Positions 21,779 through 32,345 of a stretch of DNA of 64,000 nucleotides are shown here, one piece after another. Location of the stretch: the NCBI GenBank assembly GCA_963576475.1, contig OY754969.1:28991388-29055387 (forward strand), written 5' to 3'. How positions within the stretch are numbered: the first letter of the stretch is position 1; each line of letters begins with the position of its first letter. Source of the DNA: Molanna angustata. Lineage: Eukaryota > Arthropoda > Insecta > Trichoptera > Molannidae. Under the pieces are notes generated by a model. That model was not told the DNA's origin, ran no database searches, and saw nothing but the letters and a program-made list of their open reading frames with translations. The position numbers were made by a program, and so were the translations under genes.

Positions 21779-21793
21779 AATGCATGGAGTTTT
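21779..21793. repeat. Target-site duplication, left copy (15 bp)
   Basis: AATGCATGGAGTTTT, identical to 27174-27188. Bases outside the pair differ (GAAT left; CACT right). It marks the 3' boundary of the minus-strand LINE. Confidence 0.95.
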
Positions 21794-21964
21794 TTTTTAT
21801 TTTTATATTTATTAGGCAATTCACACAATATTGTATGATTTGTGCCATAATTGTATTCACAGAACACTCAAACTTAAAAATAAACAAGACATACACTATG
21901 AACAGTATCAAATAAAAGAAAGTCACTTAACACTAAAAATAAACATAAAATATCAAAAAGTACA
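21794..21964 (-). other. 3' UTR and poly-A tail of the complete LINE
   Basis: Non-coding, ending GCCTAATAAATATAAAAATA then a run of A on the minus strand. AATAAA could serve as polyadenylation signal. Confidence 0.85.
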
Positions 21965-23242
21965 TTACAGAAGGATATTATTTTTAACAATAAATTTTAT
22001 TAGCTTACGATACACATTATTTTTTTTGAGAGCTAGGAGGTGAGCAACATTAAAAGGTCTAGAGATTTCACTAAATTCGTTGTAAAGATTACCAGAAGAC
22101 TGGATTGGGCACGAAAAGAACAGATGATCCAACGTTTCTATGTCGGTATTGCATTCACATACATCACTATCGACTATTTTAATTTTATTTAAATGACTTG
22201 CAATTAGACAGTGACCAATTCTCATGCGACAAATTATTGAAATTTCTTTTTTTGAAAATTTAACATCGTTGTACCAAGGTCTTCTTGGAATGATATTGTT
22301 TTGAATAGATTTGTAAAATGATCCTTTGGTTTCAGACAGCCAATCAGAGTTCCATTGATTCCATATTGAGTTTTTTAAAGAGCGAATCAGATCAGAATTA
22401 GGTAAAGAAAATGATTTTGCTACAACGCCTGAAGAAACTGCAGACTTAGCATCAGTATCGGCAATTTCGTTACCAATAATACCTACATGAGCAGGGATCC
22501 AAGCAATCGAAATATTTTTGTCATTTTTCAAGGATGATAATAAAGACTTAATTGAGCATATTAAATCGTTATCTGGGACTTTGGAGACATTATTTTTAAT
22601 GAGTTTAATAGCACTGAGTGAATCTGTTAGTATTAAAATATCAGGAGAATATAAGTTTTGGGAGATAACAAGGGCTTCTTTTATAGCAAAGCATTCTGCG
22701 GTAAAGACGGACGTTTCTGGTGGCAATTTAAATTTATAAGATTTATTGAGTGAAGGAATAGAAATGGCAGCTCCAGAATATCCATTTGATTCGAGTTTGG
22801 AACCGTCTGTGTATAAGCAAATAGCTGATGGCCAATGTGAGGAAATTATGTTTTTAAACATTTTATTAATATTATTTGAATCACAATGTGACGATTTGTC
22901 TAAACCTATGTTTTCAAATGAATTAATCGGCACAGTTATTGCCTTATATGATAATTGATAATATGGCAGGATTGGTGAAAAGGTAAACGGAGGAATTTTA
23001 GAAGAAAGTGAAAAATAACTTTTACATAAAAGAGGGGGGGATTTATTTTTCCAAAAGTTATTCGACTGAGTAATTGAATGGAGTGTAGCCAATTTATTAG
23101 GGAGAGGGTGGGTACTCAAACGAAGTCTTTTAGAAATGAATTTATCTGATAACAGTTGTCTTCTGAGGGAAAGTGGCATATCAGAATTTTCAATTTGAAG
23201 AGAGTTAATGGGCGAGGAGGACATAGCACCAATTATTAATCG
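21965..23242 (-). CDS. LINE ORF2, RNase H and C-terminal part (after the second stop)
   Basis: This open part of ORF2 follows a TGA. It has a ribonuclease H domain of about 130 residues: AICLYTDGSKLESNGYSGAA with the first acidic residue, TAECFAIKEAL with the catalytic glutamate, ILTDSLSAIKLI with the third acid, and WIPAHVGIIGNEIADTDAK with the final His/Asp. A cysteine/histidine block follows (CRMRIGHCL, CECN, LDHLFFSCP), a typical C-terminal zinc-like region. RNase H would remove the RNA strand during cDNA synthesis. It is in the same frame as the RT part, so it is one broken ORF, not a separate gene. The ATG at 23222-23224 is an internal methionine. Confidence 0.93.
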   Translation of the reverse strand, partial: RLIIGAMSSSPINSLQIENSDMPLSLRRQLLSDKFISKRLRLSTHPLPNKLATLHSITQSNNFWKNKSPPLLCKSYFSLSSKIPPFTFSPILPYYQLSYKAITVPINSFENIGLDKSSHCDSNNINKMFKNIISSHWPSAICLYTDGSKLESNGYSGAAISIPSLNKSYKFKLPPETSVFTAECFAIKEALVISQNLYSPDILILTDSLSAIKLIKNNVSKVPDNDLICSIKSLLSSLKNDKNISIAWIPAHVGIIGNEIADTDAKSAVSSGVVAKSFSLPNSDLIRSLKNSIWNQWNSDWLSETKGSFYKSIQNNIIPRRPWYNDVKFSKKEISIICRMRIGHCLIASHLNKIKIVDSDVCECNTDIETLDHLFFSCPIQSSGNLYNEFSEISRPFNVAHLLALKKNNVYRKLIKFIVKNNILL

Positions 23243-23245
23243 TCA
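23243..23245 (-). other. In-frame TGA between RT and RNase H parts
   Basis: Minus-strand context TGC TGA CGA. Both sides are in the same frame. One substitution in a sense codon would explain it. TGA followed by C is a known leaky context, but nothing else here supports programmed readthrough. Confidence 0.9.
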
Positions 23246-24961
23246 GCATTTTGACTGTAATTTTTCAAGATTTAATTTGAGATATATTGGTAGAGGATCC
23301 CATAAAAAACTGCCGTAGTCCATGTGACTACGGATGAGAGTATTGTAAAGAAGTTTCATTGTAGATGGATGAGCACCCCACCACACCTTTGTAACTGCAC
23401 GAAGAACATTTATGTTTCGTTCACATTTAGAAATAATAAAATCAATGTGAGGTTTCCATGATAATTTACGATGGAGGATTATACCAAGAAATTTAACAGT
23501 CTCAAAAATTGGAATCGGTATACGGTCAATTTGGATAGATATATTAGGTATTTTATGTTTTTTGGAGAAGACCACAACTTGACTTTTATGCGGAGCAAGT
23601 TCAAGACCATTTATATTAAGCCATACATTAAGACACTTAAGGGCAATGTTAAAATTCTTTACAGCTGTATCAATTTTTTTCATAGAAAGATATAAAACAA
23701 CATCATCAGCATACATTAGAATAGAACAGAGGCCTTCAACACATATGTGTATGTCATGGCAATATATGTTAAAGAGGATGGGACTTAAAACTGACCCTTG
23801 AGGTAAACCTTTCCAAATAGTACGGATTTTGTCTTCGTTGGAGTTCAGAATTTTTATTATTCTTTCTGAAAAAATATTGTGTATGAGTTGGGATATTTTT
23901 CTAGGAATTCCAATTTTAAACAATTTTTCTTGGAGTAAAAAAAGATTGACATTATCATATGCACTAGTTATATCCAAAAATGCAGCTAAAGTAAACTGTT
24001 GTTTTGTGTATGCAATTTGGATGTCAGTAGTCAAAATACTGATATTATCCAAACAGGATTTAGATTTTCGGAAGCCAAACTGAATTGGAGAAAGCAACAT
24101 TTTACTTTCCACAAACCAGTCTATTCTGTTTTTAATCAAATGTTCTAGTAATTTTAGAAAACATGATGACAAAGCAATAGGGCGATAGGAAGACCCTATT
24201 GTTGGGTCTTTACCAGGCTTAAGAATGGGCAGAATTAAGTGAGTTTTCCAGGATTTAGGTATATAGCCAGATTGAAATATGAAATTATAAATATCTAAAA
24301 GGAAAGATTTGAATTTGAGGGGAGAGTGTTGAATAAAAGAATAAGGGATGTTATCGATTCCAGGGGTATTACTGTGAACTGTTTTAAGAGGAATTAGCAA
24401 TTCTTCCATAGTAAAAGGGGCACAAAACCAGGAGGAAGAAGGCTCTATGCTCGCATAATATTTAATTTCGTTTAAATTAGGGGCATAAGGAGGGGCCAGT
24501 CTATCTAAGAATGACTCAATCCAGGTGTTCGTACAAGCATGTTGAATTTTAGAAGAATAAGCCGATCTAAATCTGCGGATTTTTTCCCAGACATATGAAA
24601 TGGGAGAATCTGGTGAGAGGGAATTGCAAAAGTCAATCCACCCTTTTCGTTTTTTCTTACGAAGAAATAACTTTACTTTCGCTTGGATCATCTTAACCGC
24701 CAAATAATTATCTAGGGACATGTTTTTCCTATATTTATGCATAGCCTCTTTTCTTAATTTTATAATATTGGAGCATTCTTCATCCCACCATGGAGCTTGT
24801 GGGGTATGCCTGGAGAATTTTTTGCATAAGGGAATGGCTGAGTCGGCCGCAATTTCTAAAGTATGTATCAGATTGGACAATGCAATGGGAATCTGAGAGA
24901 TATCAGAAAGTGAGTTAAGAGGAATAATCGAATCTAATTTTGATTCTATTAACTGAGAAAA
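23246..24961 (-). CDS. LINE ORF2, reverse transcriptase domain (between the two stops)
   Basis: The RT shows fingers motifs (WKTHLILPILKPGKDPT, YRPIALSSCFLKLLEHLI, IQFGFRKSKSC), motif A FLDITSAYDNV with the first catalytic aspartate, motif B LPQGSVLSPILFNIYCHDI, motif C LMYADDVVLYLS with the catalytic pair, and thumb block FLGIILHRKLSWKPHIDFI. All catalytic residues are present. It copies element RNA at the nicked target. The frame is open from just after the TAA at 24962-24964; no true start codon is needed because it is the continuation of ORF2. A start at 24880 would be TTG. Confidence 0.95.
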
Positions 24962-24964
24962 TTA
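24962..24964 (-). other. In-frame TAA between endonuclease and RT parts
   Basis: Minus-strand context AATTGGTCA TAA TTTTCT. The frame is the same on both sides, so this is a nonsense mutation in an otherwise open ORF2, placed in the linker after the endonuclease. Confidence 0.9.
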
Positions 24965-25693
24965 TGACCAATTTGCTTTGTTCAGATCATGTTTTTTACG
25001 GGTATACAAAGGTTCTCGTGGATTTGAAAGAGATGAATTTAAAATAATGGGGTAATGATCGCTAGATAATGAGTCATAAATGATAGTCCATGCAGTGGAA
25101 GATGCTAAGTTAGTAGTACAAATTGAAAGATCAACTGCACTGAGATTTTGATTAGGGTTGCTCAATCTTGTGTGAGACCCATCGTTCATGATACATAAAT
25201 TATTGTCATCAATAAAATTTAATATTGATATTCCATTTGAGTCTGAAATAGAACATCCCCATGAGGTGGAATGGGCATTGAAATCGCCAAGGATATAAAA
25301 ATCTGATGAGAGAGATGATATAACTGCATTCCAATAATTTACATCAAAATGAGTTTTAGGTGGAATATAGACGGATAAGAAAGATATATTATTATGAGTA
25401 ATACCAACAACTTGATAAGAAGGGTGGGGATTTAAATTAATCTTATTAAAAGAAAGAGAAGATTTGATAAGAACGGCGGATCCTCCGTAAGAATCGGATC
25501 GATCATCGCGGATGCAAGAGAATCCAGGGAATTTATAATGAATACCTGGAGTGAACCAAGTCTCCGAGATTGCTGCAATAGAAATATTATATTTCGTTAA
25601 TAAATATAAAATATCTGATTTATTACTCACTGCGCTTCTACAGTTCCACTGTAAAATGTTTAAAGGATTATGGGTTTTGTGATTTCGAACCAT
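24965..25693 (-). CDS. LINE ORF2, endonuclease domain
   Basis: An APE-like endonuclease of about 240 residues. It starts at ATG 25693 near LNILQWNCRS (metal-binding asparagine), then ISETWF (catalytic glutamate), GGSAVLIK, a YIPP motif, ILGDFNAHSTSWG (catalytic Asp and Asn) and SSDHYPII (Asp-His pair) near the end. All key residues are present. It would nick host DNA to prime reverse transcription. The ORF overlaps ORF1 by 26 bp, which suggests reinitiation or similar coupling for ORF2 translation (inference). A TAA at 24962-24964 ends the frame here. Confidence 0.95.
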
Positions 25694-27023
25694 TTTTTAA
25701 AAAATAATTTAAAAGCGGGATAAGATTGGCAACGTTGGACGGTAAATTAAAATTTGATTTAGAAATTAAACTAATAAGAATTTGCGTAATTAAATATACA
25801 ACAGAATGGGTATCATCTTGGAAAATATTTTCTTGGACTTCATTAGATGCAGAAGCAGTTGACTGGCTTAAAACAGCGCATCCATTTGTAGGATGGCTAG
25901 CTTCACCATTTGAATACGACATGCACTTGTTTATTTCTTTAATATTAATATGAGGAATTGTCTGTTTTTGAGTTTCCGATGACATTTTAGTGTATATTGT
26001 TTTTTTAAAACTTTGATTATTGTTCAATTGGTTATTAGTTACTTCAGAATAGCTTTTCACAGAAGTTGGGAAGAGTTGAGATGCTTGCAGATATGATATA
26101 TTTTTTGTAGCCATTGAATGTTTAATATTTTTTTGCCGAGTGAATTCCGGGCACATTGGGCTTGTAGCTGAATGAGATCCTGAACAGTTTATACACTTTA
26201 AAAAGTCCACCACTTGGCAAACTTCTCCAAGGTGACTATCTCCACATTTGAAGCAGCGAATAATAGAACGACACTGAATCTTCGTGTGACCAAAGCGACA
26301 ACAGCGGTAACATTGTATTGTTGGAAATATATAAGTTTCAACTTTCAGAGAGTTATAAAAAAGGTAAACATACTCTGGGAGATTTTGTCCTTCGAACGTT
26401 AAGACAACAGATTGCGATGGTTTCCACATTGTTTCTCCTGATGATTTATCTTTAAAATTGAGGCGTCTTGCTTTTAAAATCTTCCCAATATGGTTTGGTA
26501 CTGCACAATTTTCTATAATATCGTCAATCGAAAAGTCTGTTGAAATACCACGAATCAAACCCATTTTTGTCACCTTGAATCTAGGTATATAGGCCTTTAA
26601 ATTATTTATTTTTAAAAAAATGGCTGTCGTGAATTGATTCGCACTCTTAGCATCTTTGAAAGTAATTGAGATTTTATTTCTCCCTTCTGATTTTACTCCA
26701 CCCGGAGAAATATTTTTAATGTTATGTTTAATAAGGATATTACCAATTTTCATTGGGTGAATATTCTTGCTAGAGTCAATATCTTGAACGAAAACAATGT
26801 AAGGCCCAGGCGAATTTTCCAGGTATTGGTTTTCAATTTCACTATGAGTATTGTACAATTTTTCCGGAGAACTATTTAAATTTGGAGCTTTAGACGGATG
26901 GATAATGTCAGAATTATTTGTGTTAGGTCTCTTGTTGTTTTGTTTAGGTGGCGTTGATATGTCAGATTTTTTAACACTTGGACTTGGTCCCGGATCAGGT
27001 GGAATATCCAAATCCATATTCAT
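25668..27023 (-). CDS. LINE ORF1, gag-like RNA-binding protein
   Basis: 451 residues from ATG at 27023. The N-terminus is proline- and serine-rich. The middle (about residues 75-215) looks like the RRM-like gag core. Three CCHC/CCHC-like zinc knuckles follow: CYRCCRFGHTKIQC, CFKCGDSHLGEVC and CINCSGSHSATSPMC, then PEFTRQKNIKHSMATKNISY, a motif common after the knuckles in this group. The protein should bind element RNA and form the ribonucleoprotein. It is intact, with no stop or frameshift, and ends 26 bp inside ORF2. Confidence 0.94.
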   Translation of the reverse strand: MNMDLDIPPDPGPSPSVKKSDISTPPKQNNKRPNTNNSDIIHPSKAPNLNSSPEKLYNTHSEIENQYLENSPGPYIVFVQDIDSSKNIHPMKIGNILIKHNIKNISPGGVKSEGRNKISITFKDAKSANQFTTAIFLKINNLKAYIPRFKVTKMGLIRGISTDFSIDDIIENCAVPNHIGKILKARRLNFKDKSSGETMWKPSQSVVLTFEGQNLPEYVYLFYNSLKVETYIFPTIQCYRCCRFGHTKIQCRSIIRCFKCGDSHLGEVCQVVDFLKCINCSGSHSATSPMCPEFTRQKNIKHSMATKNISYLQASQLFPTSVKSYSEVTNNQLNNNQSFKKTIYTKMSSETQKQTIPHINIKEINKCMSYSNGEASHPTNGCAVLSQSTASASNEVQENIFQDDTHSVVYLITQILISLISKSNFNLPSNVANLIPLLNYFLKNGSKSQNP

Positions 27024-27173
27024 GGATAATGAACGGATACAAAATAAAACTCACAATAATGAAATTAGTGCACAATAAATATAAAATACACTTATATTTT
27101 AGTAAAAAACAATATTTTTTTCAGAGCGAATATAAACACAATGTTGTTGACAACTCGGTTGCTATGCGACCCC
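27024..27173 (-). promoter_or_regulatory. LINE 5' UTR, probable internal promoter
   Basis: 150 bp between the 5' end (GGGGTCGCATAGCAACC) and the ORF1 ATG. LINEs of this type use an internal Pol II promoter in this region. I see no TATA box and cannot place the start precisely. The promoter role is inference; the boundary is set by the duplication. Confidence 0.6.
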
Positions 27174-27188
27174 AATGCATGGAGTTTT
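27174..27188. repeat. Target-site duplication, right copy (15 bp)
   Basis: AATGCATGGAGTTTT, identical to 21779-21793. It fixes the 5' end of the LINE at 27173 and shows the copy is not 5'-truncated relative to its own insertion. Confidence 0.95.
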
Positions 27189-27419
27189 CACTGGTCTACT
27201 AATTAAGAAATACACATTGTCTGTTTTATAAATTGTGTAGACTGTATAACTCTCAATCAAGCAATAAAATAAATAAATTAATAAAATAGATTAAAAGATA
27301 AGTATACTGTTTTATGTCTCAAGATTATTAGAAGATTTTAAACCTCATTTTAATTTTAAAAAGTCAAATGAATGGATGCAGTTATTGGTGCTGCAAATAT
27401 ATTGTTTTGTTATTATTAT

Positions 27420-28120
27420 AGTATGATAAAAGTAGAGAACGAATGGCTAGAACAAGTTGAGGAATATTTATATTTGGGGAGTATGTTTGAACGGAATGGA
27501 AGACCCGATAAAGATATTGAAAGAAGAGTTATGGCAGGGAATAGAATAAACGAAGCACTAAGACCAGTAATGGCCGATCCAAGCATCTCAAAGGAAGCCA
27601 AAATTGCAGTACACAATGCAATTGTGGTGCCTACTTTGACGTATGCTAGTGAAACATGGACCTGGAAAAGAACACATGAAAGTAGAATAAATGCTGTAGA
27701 AATGAGATCACTAAGAAGAGTATGTAATAGAACGATATATGAATAAAAAATGAGGACATAAGGAGAGAATGCAAGTTAAAGAAGGATATTATATGTAAAA
27801 TGAAAGTGAATGCTTTAAGGTGGTTTGGACATATAGAAAGAATGAACGATGAACGACTGACCAAAAAAAAATATACATGGGTGCAAGAGATGGAGTGAAT
27901 AGCAGAGGTCGCCCCAGAAAGGGATTCCATGACCATGTGAATGATATTTTGAAAGAAGGTAACATAAAAAGTTTGAACAATCGACGAGTATGTATGAGAC
28001 GATGCATGGATGTAAAGGAAGCCAGAAATGTGTGCAACAATAGAGAAGTATGGCGCTCGATTCTCTCTGCTTACCCCGTAAGGGACATGGCGTGATGGTA
28101 TGTATGTATGTATGTATGTT
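27420..28120 (+). pseudogene. RTE-like LINE, RT C-terminal half and 3' end
   Basis: The longest sense-strand copy. The first frame (to 27746) carries EYLYLGSMFERNGRPDKDIE, then AIVVPTLTYASETWTW and MRSLRRVCNRTIYE, the post-palm region of RTE-type RTs. A stop at 27744-27746 and frameshifts follow. The second frame (27877-28095) holds GRPRKGFHDHVNDILKEG, CMRRCMDVKEARNVC and AYPVRDMA, and the element ends in (TATG)n at 28098-28120. The catalytic YADD part is missing. The 3' microsatellite is a hallmark of RTE elements. Confidence 0.9.
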
Positions 28121-28129
28121 ATTATTAAT

Positions 28130-29700
28130 AGTCATATAGTGTTGTACCTATCAAAAAAGTCCACAATATCCAGACATCTCAAAGCTTTGTTCGGAGGAAG
28201 CTGAGGACAGAAGTACTTGTAGTATAAGGACTAGGAGAGTAGAAGAAGAAAAAGCTTTATTCAATAAAATAAAATAAAAAAAAAAATTGTTTCGTATGTC
28301 GTTAGTTTATTCCAACCTTCTTCATTTATAAAGTATCCATCAATTTTATTTATTTTTTCTATTAATCAAACTCATTGAGCTGTTAAGAGGTGGTTCCATT
28401 AAGATAAGACAAGACAGCAAACTCGGAAATTTGAATTTAATATAAAAAAAAAAAACATCTAGGAAAATATTCATTTCGAGCAAATACCAAAACAAGCCAA
28501 AAACAAGATTATGTTTTACTGACTACCTATATGTGTATATAAATATATTGTACATTGAAAATTAAAAAAAAAAAAAAATAATATAAAACCAACATAAATA
28601 TAATATTTTAAATAAAAATATACTGTAATTTCATTGAAGAATCGCAGAAGAATAGTATTGAATGAGCAAAGCGAAATCGTGTTTTATTATTATTGAAAAT
28701 TTAATTATATACTGACCAAGCATGGCACATAAATGCATTTTGAGAATAACTTGTATGACACGTGGGAAGATGTATTTTTATTGAATGCATACTTAGTATG
28801 AAACAATAAAATTACATTTATTTAATGGGTGAAAAAATTTGCTAATAAGCGTTAAACCAAAATAAATGAATAAAAAATAACAAAATAATTGGAAATTTTT
28901 CACAGAGATTCAGATAAAAATCATATTTACATATTTTTATAAGCAATTACGTCTAGTTGAACCATTACATTCGAAGGTCTTCTTGTATGGCTATCAACTA
29001 ACATGAGAGCACAGCCTGCTATCGTTAAAGTCTTAATATTATCAGCACCGCACCGCTGGGTTTACTTGTTTAACTACAAAGGCGACTTTTGCTCTCATAA
29101 AGTTTCCGTTTACGGAGATGAATCTCTTTGCTTTTTTAAATTAAAATCCTCGCAAAAAAAACCAAATAGTAGCGAAATATTGTACACCTATCTTAGAAAT
29201 AAAACAAAGAAACTTCTACAGTCTAATTTGTAAAAAAAGGAAAATTAAAATTTACAACTTCTTATTATTATTATTATTAGTTAACAGACAGGCAGCTATT
29301 GCTGATGGGCCTGTATCATGTGCTTATTTTTGTAATGTGCATCCAATCTGTTTTATTATTGCAATGTTTGTTTTAGTAACGAATCAAATTTACAATATTA
29401 TTCGATAACACTTGTGAAAATAACACTTCGAAAAGGTATATCGTAAACAAACACTCATTAGGTACCCAACCATTGTATTACTGCCAAAGAATTGTCAAAA
29501 TGTAAAAATGACAATGAAAACCATTTAGAAAATTCTATAATTTTAGGATATTCACGAGTTCTCATCGTGGTGGCATGAATTAATGTTGTTAATCTTCCCT
29601 TTTAAACCATTCCTAGATCCTTTTGATTCAGATTCACCATCATTCATGTACCTATGTTAAATTGTTTTATAAAATTTGTGTTACATTTGTTTGTCTTTCT
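28130..29700. other. AT-rich intergenic DNA
   Basis: Poly-A runs (28270, 28445, 28566), a (TTA)n tract near 29265, and a block at 28240-28262 (GAAGAAGAAAAAGCTTTATT) that resembles 38435-38456. The 76-codon frame at 29003-29233 has no recognisable domain. No gene supported. Confidence 0.5.
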
Positions 29701-29710
29701 TTGGGTAATT

Positions 29711-29883
29711 ACACTGAAAAAAAAATGTGACCACCGAACTGGCTATCAGCATTTTAGCCAAACCTTTGTTATCAGTAGTAAAAGTTTATATATTAAAGCG
29801 CAGAAAATATTTAGTAGCATAAAACGAAATGTTTTGTAGTCACAATGGTTCGGTTAATTTTAACAATAACATTTTTTCAGTGT
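29711..29883. mobile_element. Short TIR element, same family as 7324-8556
   Basis: The ends ACACTGAAAAAAAAATGTGA and (reversed) ACACTGAAAAAATGTTATTG are inverted. The middle shares 'accgaactggct' and 'tttagtagcataaaacgaaatgttttgtagtcac' with the 1.2-kb copy. It sits inside a LINE-tail-like stretch; AATT flanks both ends and may be the target duplication. It is a non-coding MITE. Confidence 0.7.
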
Positions 29884-29889
29884 AATTGT

Positions 29890-31720
29890 AATATTTAATG
29901 TATTTTGTAATTGCGACTGTTTGTAACCATAAATAAATAAATTATGCATAAAATCAGTTGTTGGTGTCTTGTCCTTCTGAATCATAGCCGAGCATGGGTC
30001 GTTTTGGGAATATTTTTTTTTATATTAACATTTTTAATATCCAAGCAAATGTATCCCTATAAAATATATTTTAAATAAATAATTCATGCGATTTATAAAT
30101 ATCCATGTTTTGAAACCGTTGACTTATAAAGGGATGAGCGCAATACCTATAATACTTGTATGAATCCTAACATGAAATCTGTCGCACTTGGTTTTGTCAT
30201 TTGTGACAAAAGTGAGTATAATAATTGAGACTGTACGCACAATCCGCTGCAGCGTTACAAATACTCCGTGAACTTGTTCATATTTTCCAAGGGTGGAAAG
30301 GATGGGGTGGAGGAGGCGAAGAACAAAGAAAGACACGAGAGAGGAAACCTGGGCACTCATTAGGCGCCTTCCTCTCACTAAGGTTCCACAATACATACAT
30401 CCACTGCCATTGTTCAGACACCGTCCTACCTCCTGTCTGCATATACAATCCTGTCTCCTGACACTTTTAATCGTCTATACTTTACGACACGTTCATACGT
30501 TTCGAAAAAACGTCGCGAGATGAATAGGTAGGAACTAAATATCGGATTGTCTATAAGAGTGTATTTGCGTTATTCGTCCTGTTTTGTTAATAAACTTTTC
30601 CTCACTTTGAAACATCATAGTAAACGAGGTTTTCTTTTAATAAACTTGTCTGTATGTACTGGAATTTCGCAATCGATTTTTAATTAACTACCCGAACAGT
30701 CGTCTGAAACTTTCAGAATTGATGTATTCCCGATGACAATGTACGTTAAAACTGTTATCGGTTTGATTCATTTGATGTGTTAATAAAATTTAACAATTTT
30801 GTATTTCATACAAAGTAAACAAAGTTTTGCGTACCCGACTGAGCGTTATTATTTTGAGAATTTAAAAATTTGAATAGTAATCGAAAAAAATGTTTTATTC
30901 AATTTATTTACTTGTATCTTCTTGTACACTAGCGGGCTTTTTCCAAACGGCAATTTCTTCCAACCAAAGAGTTGATGTTAATACAGTTCATAGCAATGAT
31001 AGAAAAACAAAAGGATAAGGAGAGGAAGTATAAAATCAGATATATATTTTTACTATAGCCTTTTTTTGAATATGTTTAATGAGATAGTCGACGTAATATC
31101 ATGACATAGACTATTCATTGCCTAGCTGATTGTACTTCAAATGAATAGCTAAAAAAAATCAATAATATGAATTGGAATAAGTAGTAAAGTACGTTCATCA
31201 GATCGGAGTGGACGCCCGTGGCTTGATAGAAAGTGAATTTATTGTTGAGATACAGAGGTAAATAAGTTGTTGATTAAATTTTTAAAATAAGAATTTAATT
31301 TAAATTTGACCTCAATTTTTTTTGATATACCTACTTGTAGGAATATATTATTGTTCATTTTCAAAAAAGTTTTGACGACATTTTATAAAAGACTTGTAAA
31401 TATTCCATATCCAATAAAGCTTATTGTACCTATATGTATTTTCAAAAATGAAACAACAATCGTATGGAGTTTTATGGTTCAAAATCAACGTCATAAACAA
31501 TTTAAAAACATTATATTTCAGATTCCGCGACAATTTTCTCTTTATATACCAAGCTATTTATAATAGCACCATATCAAATATCACAAATTTTCTTTGTCAA
31601 GTGACAAAAATATTCACATGTTTCATCTCTAATTCATTATATTATATGTTCTGAAAACGCATGTATAATAGGTACGCTCGTAGTATTATACATATCTTCG
31701 GTGATAACTAGTCTGTGAAT
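29890..31720. other. Intergenic DNA, mostly AT-rich
   Basis: Holds TAAA repeats at 29928-29942, a GC-richer stretch near 30225-30480 with overlapping short frames and no recognised domain, and a LINE tail in reverse at 30925-30975 (GCGGGCTTTTTCC...GGCAATTTCTTCCAACC). No gene supported. Confidence 0.45.
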
Positions 31721-31728
31721 GCTTAGGT
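31721..31728. repeat. Target-site duplication, left copy (8 bp)
   Basis: GCTTAGGT, identical to 32056-32063. Confidence 0.92.
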
Positions 31729-32055
31729 CATAGATTTTCATATAATATACTAGATGGAGTACTCCGTGCAACGAGTCATGGTATATCGCATGTTTGAGGT
31801 CTTGGTTGATAACATATTGCAGTTTTCCATAAATTTCAACGCTTTCTAGATAACTGTTCTCTAAATCTAAATGAACAAAGTGTTTTTTTCGACAAATAAA
31901 TCCGGAAACGATTCACATTAGTCGTAATTCTCTATAGAAAAAAAATGCGGTCTGCCAACCAAAACGTAAAAAATCCCGTGGAAAAATGACTCACTTCGAT
32001 TCATAAAAAAATTGCTAACTACGACATCTAGTATATTATATTATGAAAATCTATG
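31729..32055. mobile_element. 327-bp MITE with 8-bp target duplication
   Basis: TIRs start CATAGATTTTCAT at both ends and extend about 28-31 bp to ACTAGATG, with a 3-base indel between them. GCTTAGGT is duplicated exactly at the edges. There is no coding capacity. An 8-bp duplication fits hAT or P-like transposases; the CAT start does not settle which. The right-hand 128 bp recurs at 46115-46242. Confidence 0.92.
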
Positions 32056-32063
32056 GCTTAGGT
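32056..32063. repeat. Target-site duplication, right copy (8 bp)
   Basis: GCTTAGGT directly after the MITE's right TIR. Confidence 0.92.
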
Positions 32064-32078
32064 ACGTCACTGTCAGTA

Positions 32079-32345
32079 ATTCCAATTTCAAATGTGTAGC
32101 CATAAAGTTTAGAAAAGTTCATTAAACTAGTTAAAAAAACAATAAAATATACTAATCATTCCAATTTCAAATTTATAACCAAAGAAATAATTCACAAAGG
32201 TTCATTTCATTTCGTTTAAAATACCAATAAAATAAATCAGTTTGGTCTTCATTCCAATTTCAAATTTGCAGCGAAATAGTAATTAGATAATTTAGTTCAA
32301 AATAACAAAAATATAAAACAGTAATAATTCCAATTTCAAATAGAT
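32079..32345. repeat. Imperfect tandem repeat, four units
   Basis: ATTCCAATTTCAAAT starts at 32079, 32158, 32251 and 32327, with partly conserved sequence between (AAATAATTCA- and AATAAAATA-type words). The unit varies from 76 to 93 bp. It is an old, drifted minisatellite. Confidence 0.7.

Larger units (their letters stand above)
21794..27173 (-). mobile_element. Complete non-LTR retrotransposon, I/Jockey-like with RNase H
   Basis: A 5,380-bp element on the minus strand, flanked by a 15-bp duplication. In order it has a 150-bp 5' UTR beginning GGGGTCGCATAGCAACC, ORF1 (27023-25668), ORF2 (25693-21965, with two in-frame stops), a 3' UTR of about 170 bp and a poly-A tail preceded by AATAAATATAAAAATAAA. 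ORF2 starts inside the end of ORF1 (26-bp overlap, different frame). Apart from the two stops the reading frames are open for their full length, so insertion was probably recent. An RNase H domain after the RT fits the I superfamily (I/Nimb-type) better than classical Jockey; the exact clade is my inference. It copies by target-primed reverse transcription. Confidence 0.95.

Noticed and set aside
21965..25693. Three separate genes (endonuclease, RT, RNase H) on the minus strand
   Set aside because: The three frames are the same frame, separated only by a TAA and a TGA, inside one element bounded by a 15-bp duplication. They are one broken ORF2.
29003..29233. 76-codon host gene
   Set aside because: No recognisable domain, start context or splice sites. 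The lysine-rich end reflects AT-rich DNA.
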